Under the pieces are notes generated by a model, which was not told the origin of the DNA, did not search any database, and saw only the letters and a list, made by a program, of their open reading frames with translations. Both the position numbers and the translations under genes were made by a program. From positions 248,001-312,000 of the forward strand of contig NZ_JAPFPW010000002.1 in NCBI RefSeq assembly GCF_026155325.1: a DNA stretch of 64,000 nt. The letters are read 5' to 3'. Each line of letters begins with the position of its first letter. Within the stretch, counting starts at the first letter, position 1. The DNA is from Desulfobotulus pelophilus (GTDB lineage Bacteria; Desulfobacterota; Desulfobacteria; Desulfobacterales; ASO4-4). Positions 1 through 9,113 of this stretch are shown here, in pieces.

Positions 1-575
1 TCACAGGCCAGACGGAGGGCCACAAGGGAGGAGGCGCAGGCCGCATCCAAAGTAAAGACAGGCCCGCCAAGATGCAAAGCCCGGGCCGTAATCAGGGCAG
101 GACTGCCCGTGACTCCGAAGCAGGGGTTTGTGCCATTGTCCGTAAAGTATGATTTTCCCTTAAAGGATGTGCGGGCAAGCCGGGTGATGCTGTCCGTGGG
201 AAGCCCGAGAAGACCCGTAATCAGCCCCGTTCGTTTCTTAAGGCTTTCCCTTGCCTGGCAGCTATGGAGAAGGCCTGCTGTATTGTGGACAAGAAGTCTT
301 GGGAGGGGATCTGTGAACCATTCCTTTCTCATGCTGCTTTCAGGAAAAGGAGACAGGGTTTCGGGAAGGGGAGCCAGTGCCGCCATGGTGCTGATGGTCC
401 TGTCCGGAAGATGGCTTTCCGAAAGAAAGCGGGCCTGATCCGGCCAGCGTTCTTCGGGGATTTTTCGGATGGCCACATGACCTTTAAGAATATGACGGCC
501 GAAGGTGGCAATATCCGGTGAGTCGGGAAAGGTACCGCTCTGGGCGATGATGGCAATTGGCATAAAGGATGTCAT
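1..575 (-). CDS. Beta-ketoacyl synthase N-terminus, partial (PKS or PUFA-synthase type)
   Basis: The minus-strand frame runs off the left edge, so only about 191 N-terminal residues are visible, starting at the ATG at 573-575. The N-terminus MPIAIIAQSGTFPDSPD followed by IPEERW is a degenerate version of the opening of multidomain ketosynthases (usual form: IAIIGM..FPGA, then a P.DRW box). The nucleophile motif DAACASS is intact, with Cys at about residue 180. Enzymes of this family carry out decarboxylative Claisen condensation of acyl-thioesters in polyketide or polyunsaturated fatty-acid assembly. The segment between the P.DRW-like box and the active site is shorter than in most PKS ketosynthases and more like PfaA/PfaB-type or other unusual lines. 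A simple FabF cannot be excluded, although FabF normally lacks the P.DRW box. The GGAAG before the start is a weak ribosome site; an in-frame ATG at 563 is an alternative. Confidence 0.8.
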   Translation of the reverse strand, partial: MTSFMPIAIIAQSGTFPDSPDIATFGRHILKGHVAIRKIPEERWPDQARFLSESHLPDRTISTMAALAPLPETLSPFPESSMRKEWFTDPLPRLLVHNTAGLLHSCQARESLKKRTGLITGLLGLPTDSITRLARTSFKGKSYFTDNGTNPCFGVTGSPALITARALHLGGPVFTLDAACASSLVALRLAC

Positions 576-859
576 GGCTTCCGGGCTTTTTTGTTTGTAT
601 GATTGGGAGCTAGTGCTGAAACTTGAAAAAAACCCTGCCATACTGCCATGTTTTGCTCTCTGAAGGCAAGGCGGGCTTTGTCTCTTCCTCTTCATTTCTG
701 TATGAATCCATCAGGAAAGCAGTGAAAGAGTCTTTCTTTCCGATGAGCAATCACTTATACTCCATATCATACGATACAAAACAGATGCCGCACCCTATAC
801 CCGTCCCGATTCCCATGCAGGAAAAACGATGTTTTCATTTTATTTTTATGGGGTATTCC

Positions 860-3800
860 ATGCGTTTTGTTTTATTCAGAAATCATGTTGCCCGTGGTCT
901 TACCCAGCGGATAGTGGTGATCACGGCCGGTTGTTTTTTTATAGCCATGGTCATTCTCACCCTTCTTATCTCACGGCTGCTGTTTGTTGAGTCCCAGAGA
1001 AGTATTGTGGGACACCAGCAGGAACTTGTGGATATGCTGGTGAAACGCATGGAAAACGAGCTGGAGGCCCGGAGTCAGACCCTTCAGGGTTTTTCCCGTT
1101 TTATCCATGATGGTGAAAAGCTTGTTTCTGTTGCCGATATTGAAAAGCTCCTTTCCACAAGGGTTCGTCTGCTGGAATACTTTAACGGTGGTATCCTCGT
1201 AGCCGATGAAAGGGCTGTTGCCATCGCGGAAACCATTTTTGTACCGGGCCGTATTGGCACCGCCTACCCGGACAGACCCCACGTAATCCAAGCGCATAAG
1301 ACAAAAAAACCTGTTTTTACAAGGCCTTATATTGGAAGGGCCACGGGAGTCCCCCTCAGCACCATTACCGTTCCCGTACTTTCCGATTCAGGTCGTGTCA
1401 TCGGTTTTTTGTTCGGGAACACCCTGCTGGCAGAGGATAATCTTTTTAAGGAAATCAGCGAGGAAACCCTCGGGCATCAGGGTACGGTTTTTGTGCTGGA
1501 TCCTTTGCTCGGCATGGTGGTGACAGCCTCGGATTATAGTCTGGCCATGCAGATTCTGCCTGAAAAGGATTTTCCCACGGTGGTGGATGCTGTGCTGTCT
1601 GGCAGCCCTTCGGGAAAGGCCAGGGATTTTCGTGGAGAGGAAGTGGTATATGGCTCCGCCACCCTGGAAAAAATGGGCTGGAAGGTGATTCATACCCTGC
1701 CCGCTGCCATGGTCTCTGGCGCAGGGAAGCCTGTGATCATCAAAATGTCTTTTTTCATTGTCGGCCTGATGGTGGCTACTTCCCTTGTCACTGTGTTTTT
1801 GTTGCGCAGGGAGCTTTTCCCCCTGCAGGAGGTGGCGGAAACCATTAATGCCATGGCCACGGGAAAGATTCCTGCCCAGCCCCTTTCTCCTGTACGGATC
1901 AATGAGATTGAAAAAATTTGTCTTGCGTTCAACCGCCTGCATGCGATGCGGGAGGAGCAGGAAACAGTACTTCGGGAAGAAAGGGACTTTTTGAAAAGTC
2001 AGTTTCTTCAGTCTTCCGATGGTATTGTTCTTCTGGACAGGGAGAATCTCACCATCATGGAAGCCAATCCGAGGCTTTCGGAAATTCTTGGTTTCAGTAC
2101 CCAGCACCTTGAAGGCCAGTCCCTGCTGTATCTTCTGAATACGGACGGCGAGGAACTGAAAAAGCGTTTTACCACCATTACGGAAAGTCCGGATAACGAG
2201 GTCAGGGAGTATGCCTTGCTCCATGCCGAAGGCTACACCATCCATGCCATGATCAGTGCTACACTGGTACACAAGGGGGCTGACACCTGCATCATGGCCA
2301 ATGTCCGGGATACGACGGAACTGAAGCAGACGATCCGGATTAAAAATGAGTTTGTTTCCACTGTCAGCCACGAGCTGAGGACTCCCCTTACGGCCATCAG
2401 CGGTGCTCTCGGCCTGATCATGGGCGGGGCCCTTGGGGAAGTGCCCGAAAAGGCCAGGGGGATGCTGACCATTGCCAGCAACAACTGTCGACGCCTTTCC
2501 ATGCTGATCAATGATCTTCTGGATATGGAAAAACTCAGTGCGGATAAAATGCGTTTTGACTTTCAGGTTCAGGATATTTCACCTCTGGTGCAGAGAGTTG
2601 TACAGGAAAATCAGGTGTATGCGGAAAAATACAAGGTCCGCTATGTCTTGGAAGACCCCCTGCCTTTTGCCAGAGTGAATGTGGATGCTCAGCGTTTCAT
2701 ACAGATTCTGGCCAACCTTTTATCCAATGCGGCCAAGTTTTCTCCCGAAGGCGGTTCGGTTCATTTGCGTATGTACTGTCCCGATGACACAAGAGTACGC
2801 ATAGGTGTGCAGGATCAGGGGCCGGGAATACCGGATAATTTCAGATCCCGTATATTTGAAAAATTCAGCCAGTCCGACGCCACGGATAATCGCAGCAAGG
2901 ACGGCACAGGCCTTGGCCTTGCCATTACCAAAGCTCTTGTGGAAAAAATGGGTGGCTGCATTGATTTTGTGTCTGAGGAGGGCAGGGGAACCTTTTTTTA
3001 TTTTGATCTGCCCCTTGCCCATGGCAAAAGTGCTCCCATGGATTGTGTGCTGGAAGCATTTCCTGATTCTTCGCCCTCTGAGGGTCTTCCTGCTGTTTCA
3101 GACGGGGGGGTGGGAGAGATCCGTTTTTCTTTTTCCCTGCCGATTCTTGTGGTGGAAGATGACCCGGATACGGCACTGATGCTGCAGGCCCTGTTGACCC
3201 ACGGTGGCTATGGAGCCGATGTGGCTGAGAGTGTTGCCGAGGCTCTGGAAAGGATCCGCAGCAGAAAGTATGCGGCCATCTGTCTGGATCTCATGCTGCC
3301 CGATGGTAACGGGGTGGATCTTATCAAAAATATCCGTTCCCGTCCGGAGACAAAGGATTTGCCCATCATTGTGGTTTCCGCTTCTGTTGAGGAAGGACGC
3401 CTTGCGGTGAAGGGCGCTTTTAACGCCATTGACTGGCTGGAAAAACCCATAGAGCCCCGTCATCTGCTGGATACCGTCCGAAAAGTGGTCAAAAAATCAA
3501 CCGGAGAAAAACCTTCCATACTTCATGTGGAGGACGATGAGGATCTTGGGAAGATTCTGGCTGCCATTGGTGAGGATGTGGCCCGTTTTGATCTGGCCCC
3601 GAACCTGAAGGATGCCTTTCATAAAATCAAAAACTTTTCCTATGATCTGATTATTCTGGATATTCAGCTTCCCGATGGTTCCGGATGGGAGCTTCTGCCT
3701 CTCATCCATGCTATGGAGCCGTCGCCGCCCGTTCTGGTACTTTCCTCATCAGAGCTGAGCCATGCGGATATGGGCAGGGTTCATGGTGCCCTGACCAAGG

Positions 3801-3877
3801 GAAAGGTTGCGAATGACCGTATTCTTGAAGCTCTCAAGTCTATTCTGGCTCCGGGGGAGGAGATCCATGAAAAGTAA
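860..3877 (+). CDS. Hybrid sensor histidine kinase: Cache-HAMP-PAS-HisKA-HATPase-REC-REC
   Basis: Inner-membrane sensor kinase of about 1005 residues. TM1 (about 18-41) and TM2 (about 295-315) bracket a periplasmic Cache-like sensor. They are followed by HAMP, PAS (about 375-490), HisKA with phospho-acceptor His near 503 in VSHELRTPLTAISG, and HATPase_c with N-box NLLSNAAKFSP and G-box DQGPGIPD. Two receiver domains follow with aspartates in LDLMLPDG (about 810) and LDIQLPDG (about 933). The frame is open back to a TTG at 623, but the extra N-terminus looks non-coding and a short tail before TM1 is normal; I chose the ATG at 860 (GGGG just upstream), with 848 as an alternative. The stop overlaps the next kinase gene by 11 bases. 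Its HisKA core is closely similar to that of the next gene, which suggests tandem duplication. The ligand is unknown. Confidence 0.9.
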   Translation: MRFVLFRNHVARGLTQRIVVITAGCFFIAMVILTLLISRLLFVESQRSIVGHQQELVDMLVKRMENELEARSQTLQGFSRFIHDGEKLVSVADIEKLLSTRVRLLEYFNGGILVADERAVAIAETIFVPGRIGTAYPDRPHVIQAHKTKKPVFTRPYIGRATGVPLSTITVPVLSDSGRVIGFLFGNTLLAEDNLFKEISEETLGHQGTVFVLDPLLGMVVTASDYSLAMQILPEKDFPTVVDAVLSGSPSGKARDFRGEEVVYGSATLEKMGWKVIHTLPAAMVSGAGKPVIIKMSFFIVGLMVATSLVTVFLLRRELFPLQEVAETINAMATGKIPAQPLSPVRINEIEKICLAFNRLHAMREEQETVLREERDFLKSQFLQSSDGIVLLDRENLTIMEANPRLSEILGFSTQHLEGQSLLYLLNTDGEELKKRFTTITESPDNEVREYALLHAEGYTIHAMISATLVHKGADTCIMANVRDTTELKQTIRIKNEFVSTVSHELRTPLTAISGALGLIMGGALGEVPEKARGMLTIASNNCRRLSMLINDLLDMEKLSADKMRFDFQVQDISPLVQRVVQENQVYAEKYKVRYVLEDPLPFARVNVDAQRFIQILANLLSNAAKFSPEGGSVHLRMYCPDDTRVRIGVQDQGPGIPDNFRSRIFEKFSQSDATDNRSKDGTGLGLAITKALVEKMGGCIDFVSEEGRGTFFYFDLPLAHGKSAPMDCVLEAFPDSSPSEGLPAVSDGGVGEIRFSFSLPILVVEDDPDTALMLQALLTHGGYGADVAESVAEALERIRSRKYAAICLDLMLPDGNGVDLIKNIRSRPETKDLPIIVVSASVEEGRLAVKGAFNAIDWLEKPIEPRHLLDTVRKVVKKSTGEKPSILHVEDDEDLGKILAAIGEDVARFDLAPNLKDAFHKIKNFSYDLIILDIQLPDGSGWELLPLIHAMEPSPPVLVLSSSELSHADMGRVHGALTKGKVANDRILEALKSILAPGEEIHEK

Positions 3878-6248
3878 GGGATTTTCCCTGCGTACAACTT
3901 TTCTGGTTCCCATCCTTGGCCTTACTTTTCTTGCCGTGGCAGGTGCCTGGCCCCTTTATCATCTTACGGCATCCAGAATTATCCATGGAGCCGTGGACAG
4001 CCTGCAGGAAGAAATTGCTGCAAGAATTGCCGACCATCTGGAACACCTTCTGGACCATCCCCAGAGAATTAATGCAACCAATGCCAGACTGATGACAACC
4101 GGCCTCCTGAACCAGAAGGATCAGGAAGAACTGGAACGTCATTTTTTGGGGCAGATCCGTGAAAATCCCGAGGTCAGCAGTATTTATTTCGGCAATACCA
4201 GAGGGGGGCTTGCCACCTCCGGCAGAGAGCATACAGGTGATGCTACCTATTTTATCTCGACGGATCATTTTGAGACAGGGTTTTTCAGGAAGTTTGCCGT
4301 TACAGAAGAGGACGGACGGGGCGAGTTGCTCCAGTATTTTCCCGGATTCGACAGCCGGGTGCGGCCCTGGTTCACAAAGGCTCTGAAAGAGGGAAGGCCT
4401 GTATGGAGTGATATCTATTTTCTTTTTAGTACGGATGAAATGGCCATTTCCGCCAGCAGGCCCCTGTGGGATGGAGGGGGAGAATTGGCTGGAGTGGTGG
4501 CGGTGGATCTTTTTCTTTTTCATATCCATGAATTTCTTCAAAGTATGAAAATAGCCAAAAACGGTCATGCCTTTATCATGGAAAAAACGGGCCATATGGT
4601 GGCCAGTTCCCACCATGAAAAGGATTGTATGCTGGATGAAAGCAGGAAGCCGGTAAGGGTTTCTGCCTTTCAAAGCTCCTGTGCCATCACCCGCAGTGTG
4701 GCAGAAACTTTTCTCTCAGAAAAGGAAGAGGGGCTGGTGGGCTATGATCGGAACAAAGCGGCCGTAAGGGTGGGAAGTGATACATATCTTGTTTCCCTGA
4801 CCCCGCTTCAGGATGAATGGGGCATAGACTGGCTGATTTTTGTGGTGATTCCGGAAAAGGATTTCATGGGAGAGATACGGGAGGCCAGACAGAAAACCCT
4901 TCTTTTGCTCAGTGTGGTTCTTTTGGCTGGTTTTGTGCTGGCCCTTACCATCATAGAAAGAGTTGCCGGTCCAATATTACAGCTTAATACAGCAGCCCGG
5001 CGTCTTGGGAAAGGTCAGGCCCCTGAGCCCATTGTTGTTGGCAGGGTACCTGTTGAGATTCAGGAACTGTTGCGGAGTTTTTTGCATATGGATGAAGCCC
5101 TGCGCCGTCATATGCAGGCTCTTTCCCATGAGATTCAGGAACGAAAAGATGCGGAAGCAAGTCTGAAAGAAAAGTCCCGTCATCTCCAGGCCATTTTAGA
5201 CAATGCCATGGACGGTATCATCACCATAGATTCCTTCGGAACGGTGGATTCAGTCAATAAGGCGGCCAGACGGATATTCGGGTATGAAAGCTCTGAAGTG
5301 GTGGGTTGCAATATCCGCATGCTCATGCCGGAACCCTACCACAGTGAACATGACAGCTATCTTGCCCGTTACAGGGAAACGGGTATTCCACGGGTGATCG
5401 ATATTGGCAGGGAAGTATCCGGAAGGCGGAAAAGCGGTGATGTCTTTCCTCTGGAATTGTCTGTTACCCGGCTGGAAAGGGAGAGTCATACCCTTTTTAT
5501 CGGCATTGTACGGGATATCACAGAGAGAAAACGTGTGGAAAATATGAAAGATGCCTTTGTGTCTACGGTCAGCCATGAGCTGCGTACACCCCTGACCGCC
5601 ATACGGGGAGGGCTGGGGCTTCTCGCAGGGGGGGCTCTGGGACCTGTGCCGGAAAAAATGCAGAATCTGTTACAAATAGCCTGTAAAAATACGGAACGAT
5701 TAACCCTGATCATCAACGATCTGCTGGACATGGAAAAGCTCATTGCCGGAGAAATGCATTTTGACAGGAAGGTTCAAGCTGTTTTTCACCTTGTTGCCCG
5801 TTCCATGGAAGAAAATCAGCCCTATGCCGATCAGTATGGGGTGCGCCTTGTGCTGGAGAGGGAGACAGAGGATAATCTGTATGTCTGGACCGATGCCCTT
5901 CGTTTTCAGCAGGTAATGAGCAATCTGCTTTCCAACGCAGTCAAATTTTCACCGCCTCAGGGCTGTGTACGGGTTAGGCTTTCCGTGGAGGGGGAGCGGG
6001 TCCGGGTTTCTGTGGAAGATGAGGGGCTTGGTATCCCGGAAGCTTTCAAAGATAAGATTTTTGAAAAATTCTCTCAGGCCGATGGAACGGATCAGAGGCA
6101 GAAAGGGGGAACGGGGCTTGGCCTTGCCATTAGCCGTGAAATTATGGCACATATGGGAGGGGAAATCGGTTTTTTGTCTGAAGAGGGAAAGGGAGCTACC
6201 TTTTTTTGTTACCTGCCGGTGGCAAATAAATCAGGGGAGGATCTGTGA
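3867..6248 (+). CDS. Sensor histidine kinase: dCache-HAMP-PAS-HisKA-HATPase
   Basis: Membrane histidine kinase of 793 residues. TM1 is at about 8-31. The large periplasmic domain contains SRVRPWFTKA (near 165), typical of double-Cache sensors that bind small organic ligands. TM2 (about 345-365), HAMP and a short coiled coil lead to a FixL-like PAS (about 443-555, MLMPEPYHSEH). The HisKA H-box VSTVSHELRTPLTAIRGG has His near 570, and the ATPase boxes NLLSNAVKFSP, DEGLGIPE and GTGLGLAIS are intact. The start at 3867 has a strong GGAGG and lies inside the end of the upstream kinase gene. The stop overlaps the GTG of the next gene (GTGA). It lacks a receiver of its own, so the adjacent CheY-like protein is its likely partner (inference). 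Confidence 0.92.
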   Translation: MKSKGFSLRTTFLVPILGLTFLAVAGAWPLYHLTASRIIHGAVDSLQEEIAARIADHLEHLLDHPQRINATNARLMTTGLLNQKDQEELERHFLGQIRENPEVSSIYFGNTRGGLATSGREHTGDATYFISTDHFETGFFRKFAVTEEDGRGELLQYFPGFDSRVRPWFTKALKEGRPVWSDIYFLFSTDEMAISASRPLWDGGGELAGVVAVDLFLFHIHEFLQSMKIAKNGHAFIMEKTGHMVASSHHEKDCMLDESRKPVRVSAFQSSCAITRSVAETFLSEKEEGLVGYDRNKAAVRVGSDTYLVSLTPLQDEWGIDWLIFVVIPEKDFMGEIREARQKTLLLLSVVLLAGFVLALTIIERVAGPILQLNTAARRLGKGQAPEPIVVGRVPVEIQELLRSFLHMDEALRRHMQALSHEIQERKDAEASLKEKSRHLQAILDNAMDGIITIDSFGTVDSVNKAARRIFGYESSEVVGCNIRMLMPEPYHSEHDSYLARYRETGIPRVIDIGREVSGRRKSGDVFPLELSVTRLERESHTLFIGIVRDITERKRVENMKDAFVSTVSHELRTPLTAIRGGLGLLAGGALGPVPEKMQNLLQIACKNTERLTLIINDLLDMEKLIAGEMHFDRKVQAVFHLVARSMEENQPYADQYGVRLVLERETEDNLYVWTDALRFQQVMSNLLSNAVKFSPPQGCVRVRLSVEGERVRVSVEDEGLGIPEAFKDKIFEKFSQADGTDQRQKGGTGLGLAISREIMAHMGGEIGFLSEEGKGATFFCYLPVANKSGEDL

Positions 6249-6628
6249 GCACATTGCATCGCATTGCCTATGTGGAAGATGAAAAGGATATTCAGGAGGT
6301 TGCCAAAATGGCCCTGGAGCTGGTGGGCGGGTTTTCCGTGGCCGTTTTTTCCTCGGGTCAGGAGGCTTTAGAAAAGATGGCTGCCTTTGCACCTCAGCTG
6401 ATTCTTCTGGATGTGATGATGCCTGGTCTGGACGGGCCAACGACCCTTGCCATGCTGAGGGAACAGGAAGGCCTTACGGATGTTCCTGCCATTTTCATGA
6501 CCGCCAAGGTACAGACCCATGAAGTGGCCCGGTATGAAGCCCTTGGTGCTGTGGATGTCATTGCCAAGCCCTTTGACCCCATGACCCTTGCAGGGCAGTT
6601 AAAAGAAATCTGGGATAATCTGCCATGA
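6245..6628 (+). CDS. Single-domain response regulator (CheY-like)
   Basis: 127-residue stand-alone receiver domain. The acidic pair is in YVEDEKD near the N-terminus, the phospho-acceptor Asp is near 55 in LLDVMMPG, the switch Thr is in FMTAK and the conserved Lys is in IAKPFDP. There is no output domain, so it probably works as a shuttle in a phosphorelay or by protein-protein contact. The GTG start overlaps the upstream kinase stop, and its own stop overlaps the ATG of the Hpt-GGDEF gene (ATGA). This gives a natural relay order: kinase, REC, Hpt. Confidence 0.92.
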   Translation: MSTLHRIAYVEDEKDIQEVAKMALELVGGFSVAVFSSGQEALEKMAAFAPQLILLDVMMPGLDGPTTLAMLREQEGLTDVPAIFMTAKVQTHEVARYEALGAVDVIAKPFDPMTLAGQLKEIWDNLP

Positions 6629-8307
6629 CAGGTAAAGAGGATGAAAAGCGGTTTGAAAGCCAGATGGAAACCTTGCGGGAGGGATACCGGGAAAGGCTGC
6701 GGCGGCAGCTGGATGATATGATTCGGGTGGCTGAAAATCTGGAGGAAAGTCTGGATCCTCTTCCAACACTGGAAACCCTGCACCATGAGTTGCATAAAAT
6801 TGCGGGCGGAGCCGGTGTTTTCGGTATGCCGGAGCTCGGAAAGAAGGCCAGAACCCTTGAGCTTCAGATGAAGGGTATCCGGGATCGTGCGGTTTCTGGA
6901 AAAGGTCTGCCCTTTTCCGAAATCATGGCAGCCATACGCGGACTGTCCGTACCGGATACCCTGTCTGAGAAAGAAGATCCCCTCTCTTCTGCCCAGTGGG
7001 AGAAGCCGTCAGGGGTGAGGTCTGATGATCTTGCAGGATCGGAACCCCAGTTGCTTATCATTGATTCCCATGAAAAAAGGGGCCGGGAACTTGTTTTTTC
7101 CCTTCGCTACTTCGGATATGCACCGAGGCATTGCCATGGGCTTTCTGACGCGTCTTCCCTTTTTCCCCATAAAGCACCGGATGCCATCCTGCTTTCCCTT
7201 TCGGCCAGCGAGAATTCTTACTCCAGCAGGTCGCTGGCCGAAGATATCAGAGAGTTTTTTCCGGAGGTTCCTCCCCTTCTTGTGCTGTCGGATAATCTGG
7301 ACTTTTCCACCCGTCTTGCCGTGTCCAGAGCCGGAGGGCAGGGGTTTTTTACCCGGCCCCTCGATGTACCCAAGGTAGTGGACCGGCTGGAGCATCTGAT
7401 CGGCAGAAGGGAAAGGGCACCCTATCGTGTGCTGATTGTAGATGATGAGCCCATGGTGGCCGAGCATTTCTGCCTTGTGCTCCGGGCGGCAGGCATGGAG
7501 GTTCAGAGGGAAGAGGATCCGGCAAGGGTACTGGATATGCTTTCCACCTTCCGGCCGGAGGTTCTTTTGATGGATGTGCATATGGCGGGTTGTTCCGGAA
7601 CGGAACTGGCCGGGATTATTCGCATGGAGGAGGAGTGGGTGGGAATACCCATCCTTTATCTTTCCGCAGAAAGCAAGATGGAGGAGCAGATTCGGGCCCT
7701 GAACAGCGGTGGAGATGATTTTTTAACCAAGCCGGTAGACGATGCCTTTCTTGTGGCATCGGTTTCTGCCCATGTGTCCCGTGCCCGCCGTCTTGCGGAA
7801 CTCATGGCCAGAGACAGTCTTACGGGTCTTTTAAAGCATATCCGTATCAAGGAAGCCCTGGAAGTGGAAATGAGCCGTTGTAACCGGGATGGATCTACTC
7901 TGTGTGTGGTTATGCTGGATCTGGATCATTTTAAACGAGTGAATGACACCTGGGGCCACAGTACGGGAGACAGGGTGATCAAGGCTTTGGCCCACCTCCT
8001 TACCCGCAGGCTGAGGCGCAGTGACAGCATCGGCCGTTATGGCGGTGAAGAATTCATGGCCGTGCTTCCCGGATGCAGCCCTGAAAAGGCCCAGGTACTG
8101 ATGGAAGAAATACGCAGAAACTTAAAGACCATCGAGTTTCACGCAAAGGGAGAAACGTTCAGGGTTACCTGCAGCGTTGGCATAGCCTGTTCTTCTCTGG
8201 GCAGCTCACCCGAAGAAATTCTGCAGGCGGCGGATCAGGCTCTTTACAGAGCCAAGGAAGAAGGCCGCGACAGAATATGTATGGATGGATGGAGTGAAGT
8301 TCCATGA
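6625..8307 (+). CDS. Hpt-REC-REC-GGDEF diguanylate cyclase
   Basis: 560-residue cytoplasmic protein. The N-terminal Hpt-like domain has the putative phospho-His at 57 in LHKIAGGAGVFG. The first receiver (about 140-250) is degenerate: the acceptor Asp position reads LLSLSAS. The second receiver (about 269-385) has VDDEP, an acceptor Asp near 316 (LMDVHM) and TKPVDD. The C-terminal GGDEF domain has the intact active-site loop GGEEF (473-477) preceded five residues earlier by RRSD, the RxxD product-inhibition site. Known family chemistry is synthesis of cyclic di-GMP from two GTP. As last gene of the overlapping cluster it is the probable output of the two upstream kinases (inference). No EAL domain or transmembrane segment is present. 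Confidence 0.93.
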   Translation: MTGKEDEKRFESQMETLREGYRERLRRQLDDMIRVAENLEESLDPLPTLETLHHELHKIAGGAGVFGMPELGKKARTLELQMKGIRDRAVSGKGLPFSEIMAAIRGLSVPDTLSEKEDPLSSAQWEKPSGVRSDDLAGSEPQLLIIDSHEKRGRELVFSLRYFGYAPRHCHGLSDASSLFPHKAPDAILLSLSASENSYSSRSLAEDIREFFPEVPPLLVLSDNLDFSTRLAVSRAGGQGFFTRPLDVPKVVDRLEHLIGRRERAPYRVLIVDDEPMVAEHFCLVLRAAGMEVQREEDPARVLDMLSTFRPEVLLMDVHMAGCSGTELAGIIRMEEEWVGIPILYLSAESKMEEQIRALNSGGDDFLTKPVDDAFLVASVSAHVSRARRLAELMARDSLTGLLKHIRIKEALEVEMSRCNRDGSTLCVVMLDLDHFKRVNDTWGHSTGDRVIKALAHLLTRRLRRSDSIGRYGGEEFMAVLPGCSPEKAQVLMEEIRRNLKTIEFHAKGETFRVTCSVGIACSSLGSSPEEILQAADQALYRAKEEGRDRICMDGWSEVP

Positions 8308-8516
8308 AAATAAGGACTTCTCTCAAATAGAAAATCTTTTTGTCCGTTGCTCTAAGACTGTCGTTCCCGCGGAGGCGGCAACCCAGTGCCTTGCTTCTGG
8401 GTGCCCGCTTTGGCAGGCATGGCGGAAGCGTTGTTCTCAGGCCGCCAGCCGTTCCCTGCACACCGGGTTTTTGCATGGGATTATCTTTGAAGCGAGCCTG
8501 AGCAGGTTCTGACAGT
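8308..8516. other. Intergenic gap between convergent genes
   Basis: Separates the diguanylate cyclase gene from a minus-strand unknown gene. It holds a repeat-like palindrome at 8360-8425 (separate entry). No gene is supported. Confidence 0.6.
8360..8425. repeat. REP-like palindromic intergenic element
   Basis: Imperfect inverted repeat: the left arm contains CGTTCCCGCGGAGGCGG, the right arm GCCCGCTTTGGCAGGCATGG, with ACCCAG and CTGGGT facing each other near the centre. It resembles the widespread intergenic palindromes of the 'attcccgc...gcgggcat' kind. Only one copy lies in this window, so repetition is inferred from recall of such elements. Confidence 0.5.
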
Positions 8517-9113
8517 CTAAGGGAAAAGGGCCTCCAGTTCCCTCGCCACATCATCCATTTCATCCTCTTCAAAGGTTTTGTCCAGAGCCTCAAAGCCTTT
8601 TCTGGCCCTTTCCTGAGAAATGCGTTTTTGCAGACGGTTCACCCTTTCTGTCTGGTAATCCAGCAGGGCTTTTTTGGCCAGGATGGCCGAGCCAAAGGCC
8701 CGTGCCGGCCTTGCCTGCCTCATGAATCCGGCATCCCTTGCCTCTTCCTGAATGATGCGATCCATGCGAAGGTGGTTGCGGACAAAAAGGGAAAGGTTGT
8801 CATCCTTGCTGAATTGCCGGATCAGCTCCTGCTCCACAGGGTCCTTCACATCTCTGAAGTTTTGATAAATCACTACGTCTACAATTTCCTGAATGCGTTT
8901 TTCCATTTCTCCTGTGAGATCACTTCTCAGGGGATCAAGGGTTTCCAGCCCTCCGTCCCTATAGGCAAAAACATAAAGATACTGGGGATTTTTCTCCTCA
9001 TAATACCATGAAGGAGCACCGTCAATCTGGATACGGTTTCCCGTTGCCAGGGCCTGCTCAAATAAGAAACCTGCAAATACGGAAACAAGTTTGATGGCAA
9101 GGGCTTCAAGCAT
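8517..9113 (-). CDS. Uncharacterised protein, charged helical C-terminus
   Basis: 198 residues with a good ribosome site (GGAAAGGAAACGCC) before the ATG. I do not recognise the family. The N-terminus (MLEALAIKLVSVFAGFLFEQ) is amphipathic or weakly hydrophobic rather than a clear signal peptide, and has no lipobox. A middle region with GAPSWYYEEKNPQYLYVFA loosely recalls the layout of LPP20-type proteins (Trp-rich start, then an alpha/beta domain). The second half is rich in Arg, Glu and Lys, probably helical or coiled coil, and ends in an acidic tail (FEEDEMDDVARELEALFP). It stands alone between a signalling operon and a long non-coding stretch, so context gives no function. Confidence 0.75.
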   Translation of the reverse strand: MLEALAIKLVSVFAGFLFEQALATGNRIQIDGAPSWYYEEKNPQYLYVFAYRDGGLETLDPLRSDLTGEMEKRIQEIVDVVIYQNFRDVKDPVEQELIRQFSKDDNLSLFVRNHLRMDRIIQEEARDAGFMRQARPARAFGSAILAKKALLDYQTERVNRLQKRISQERARKGFEALDKTFEEDEMDDVARELEALFP

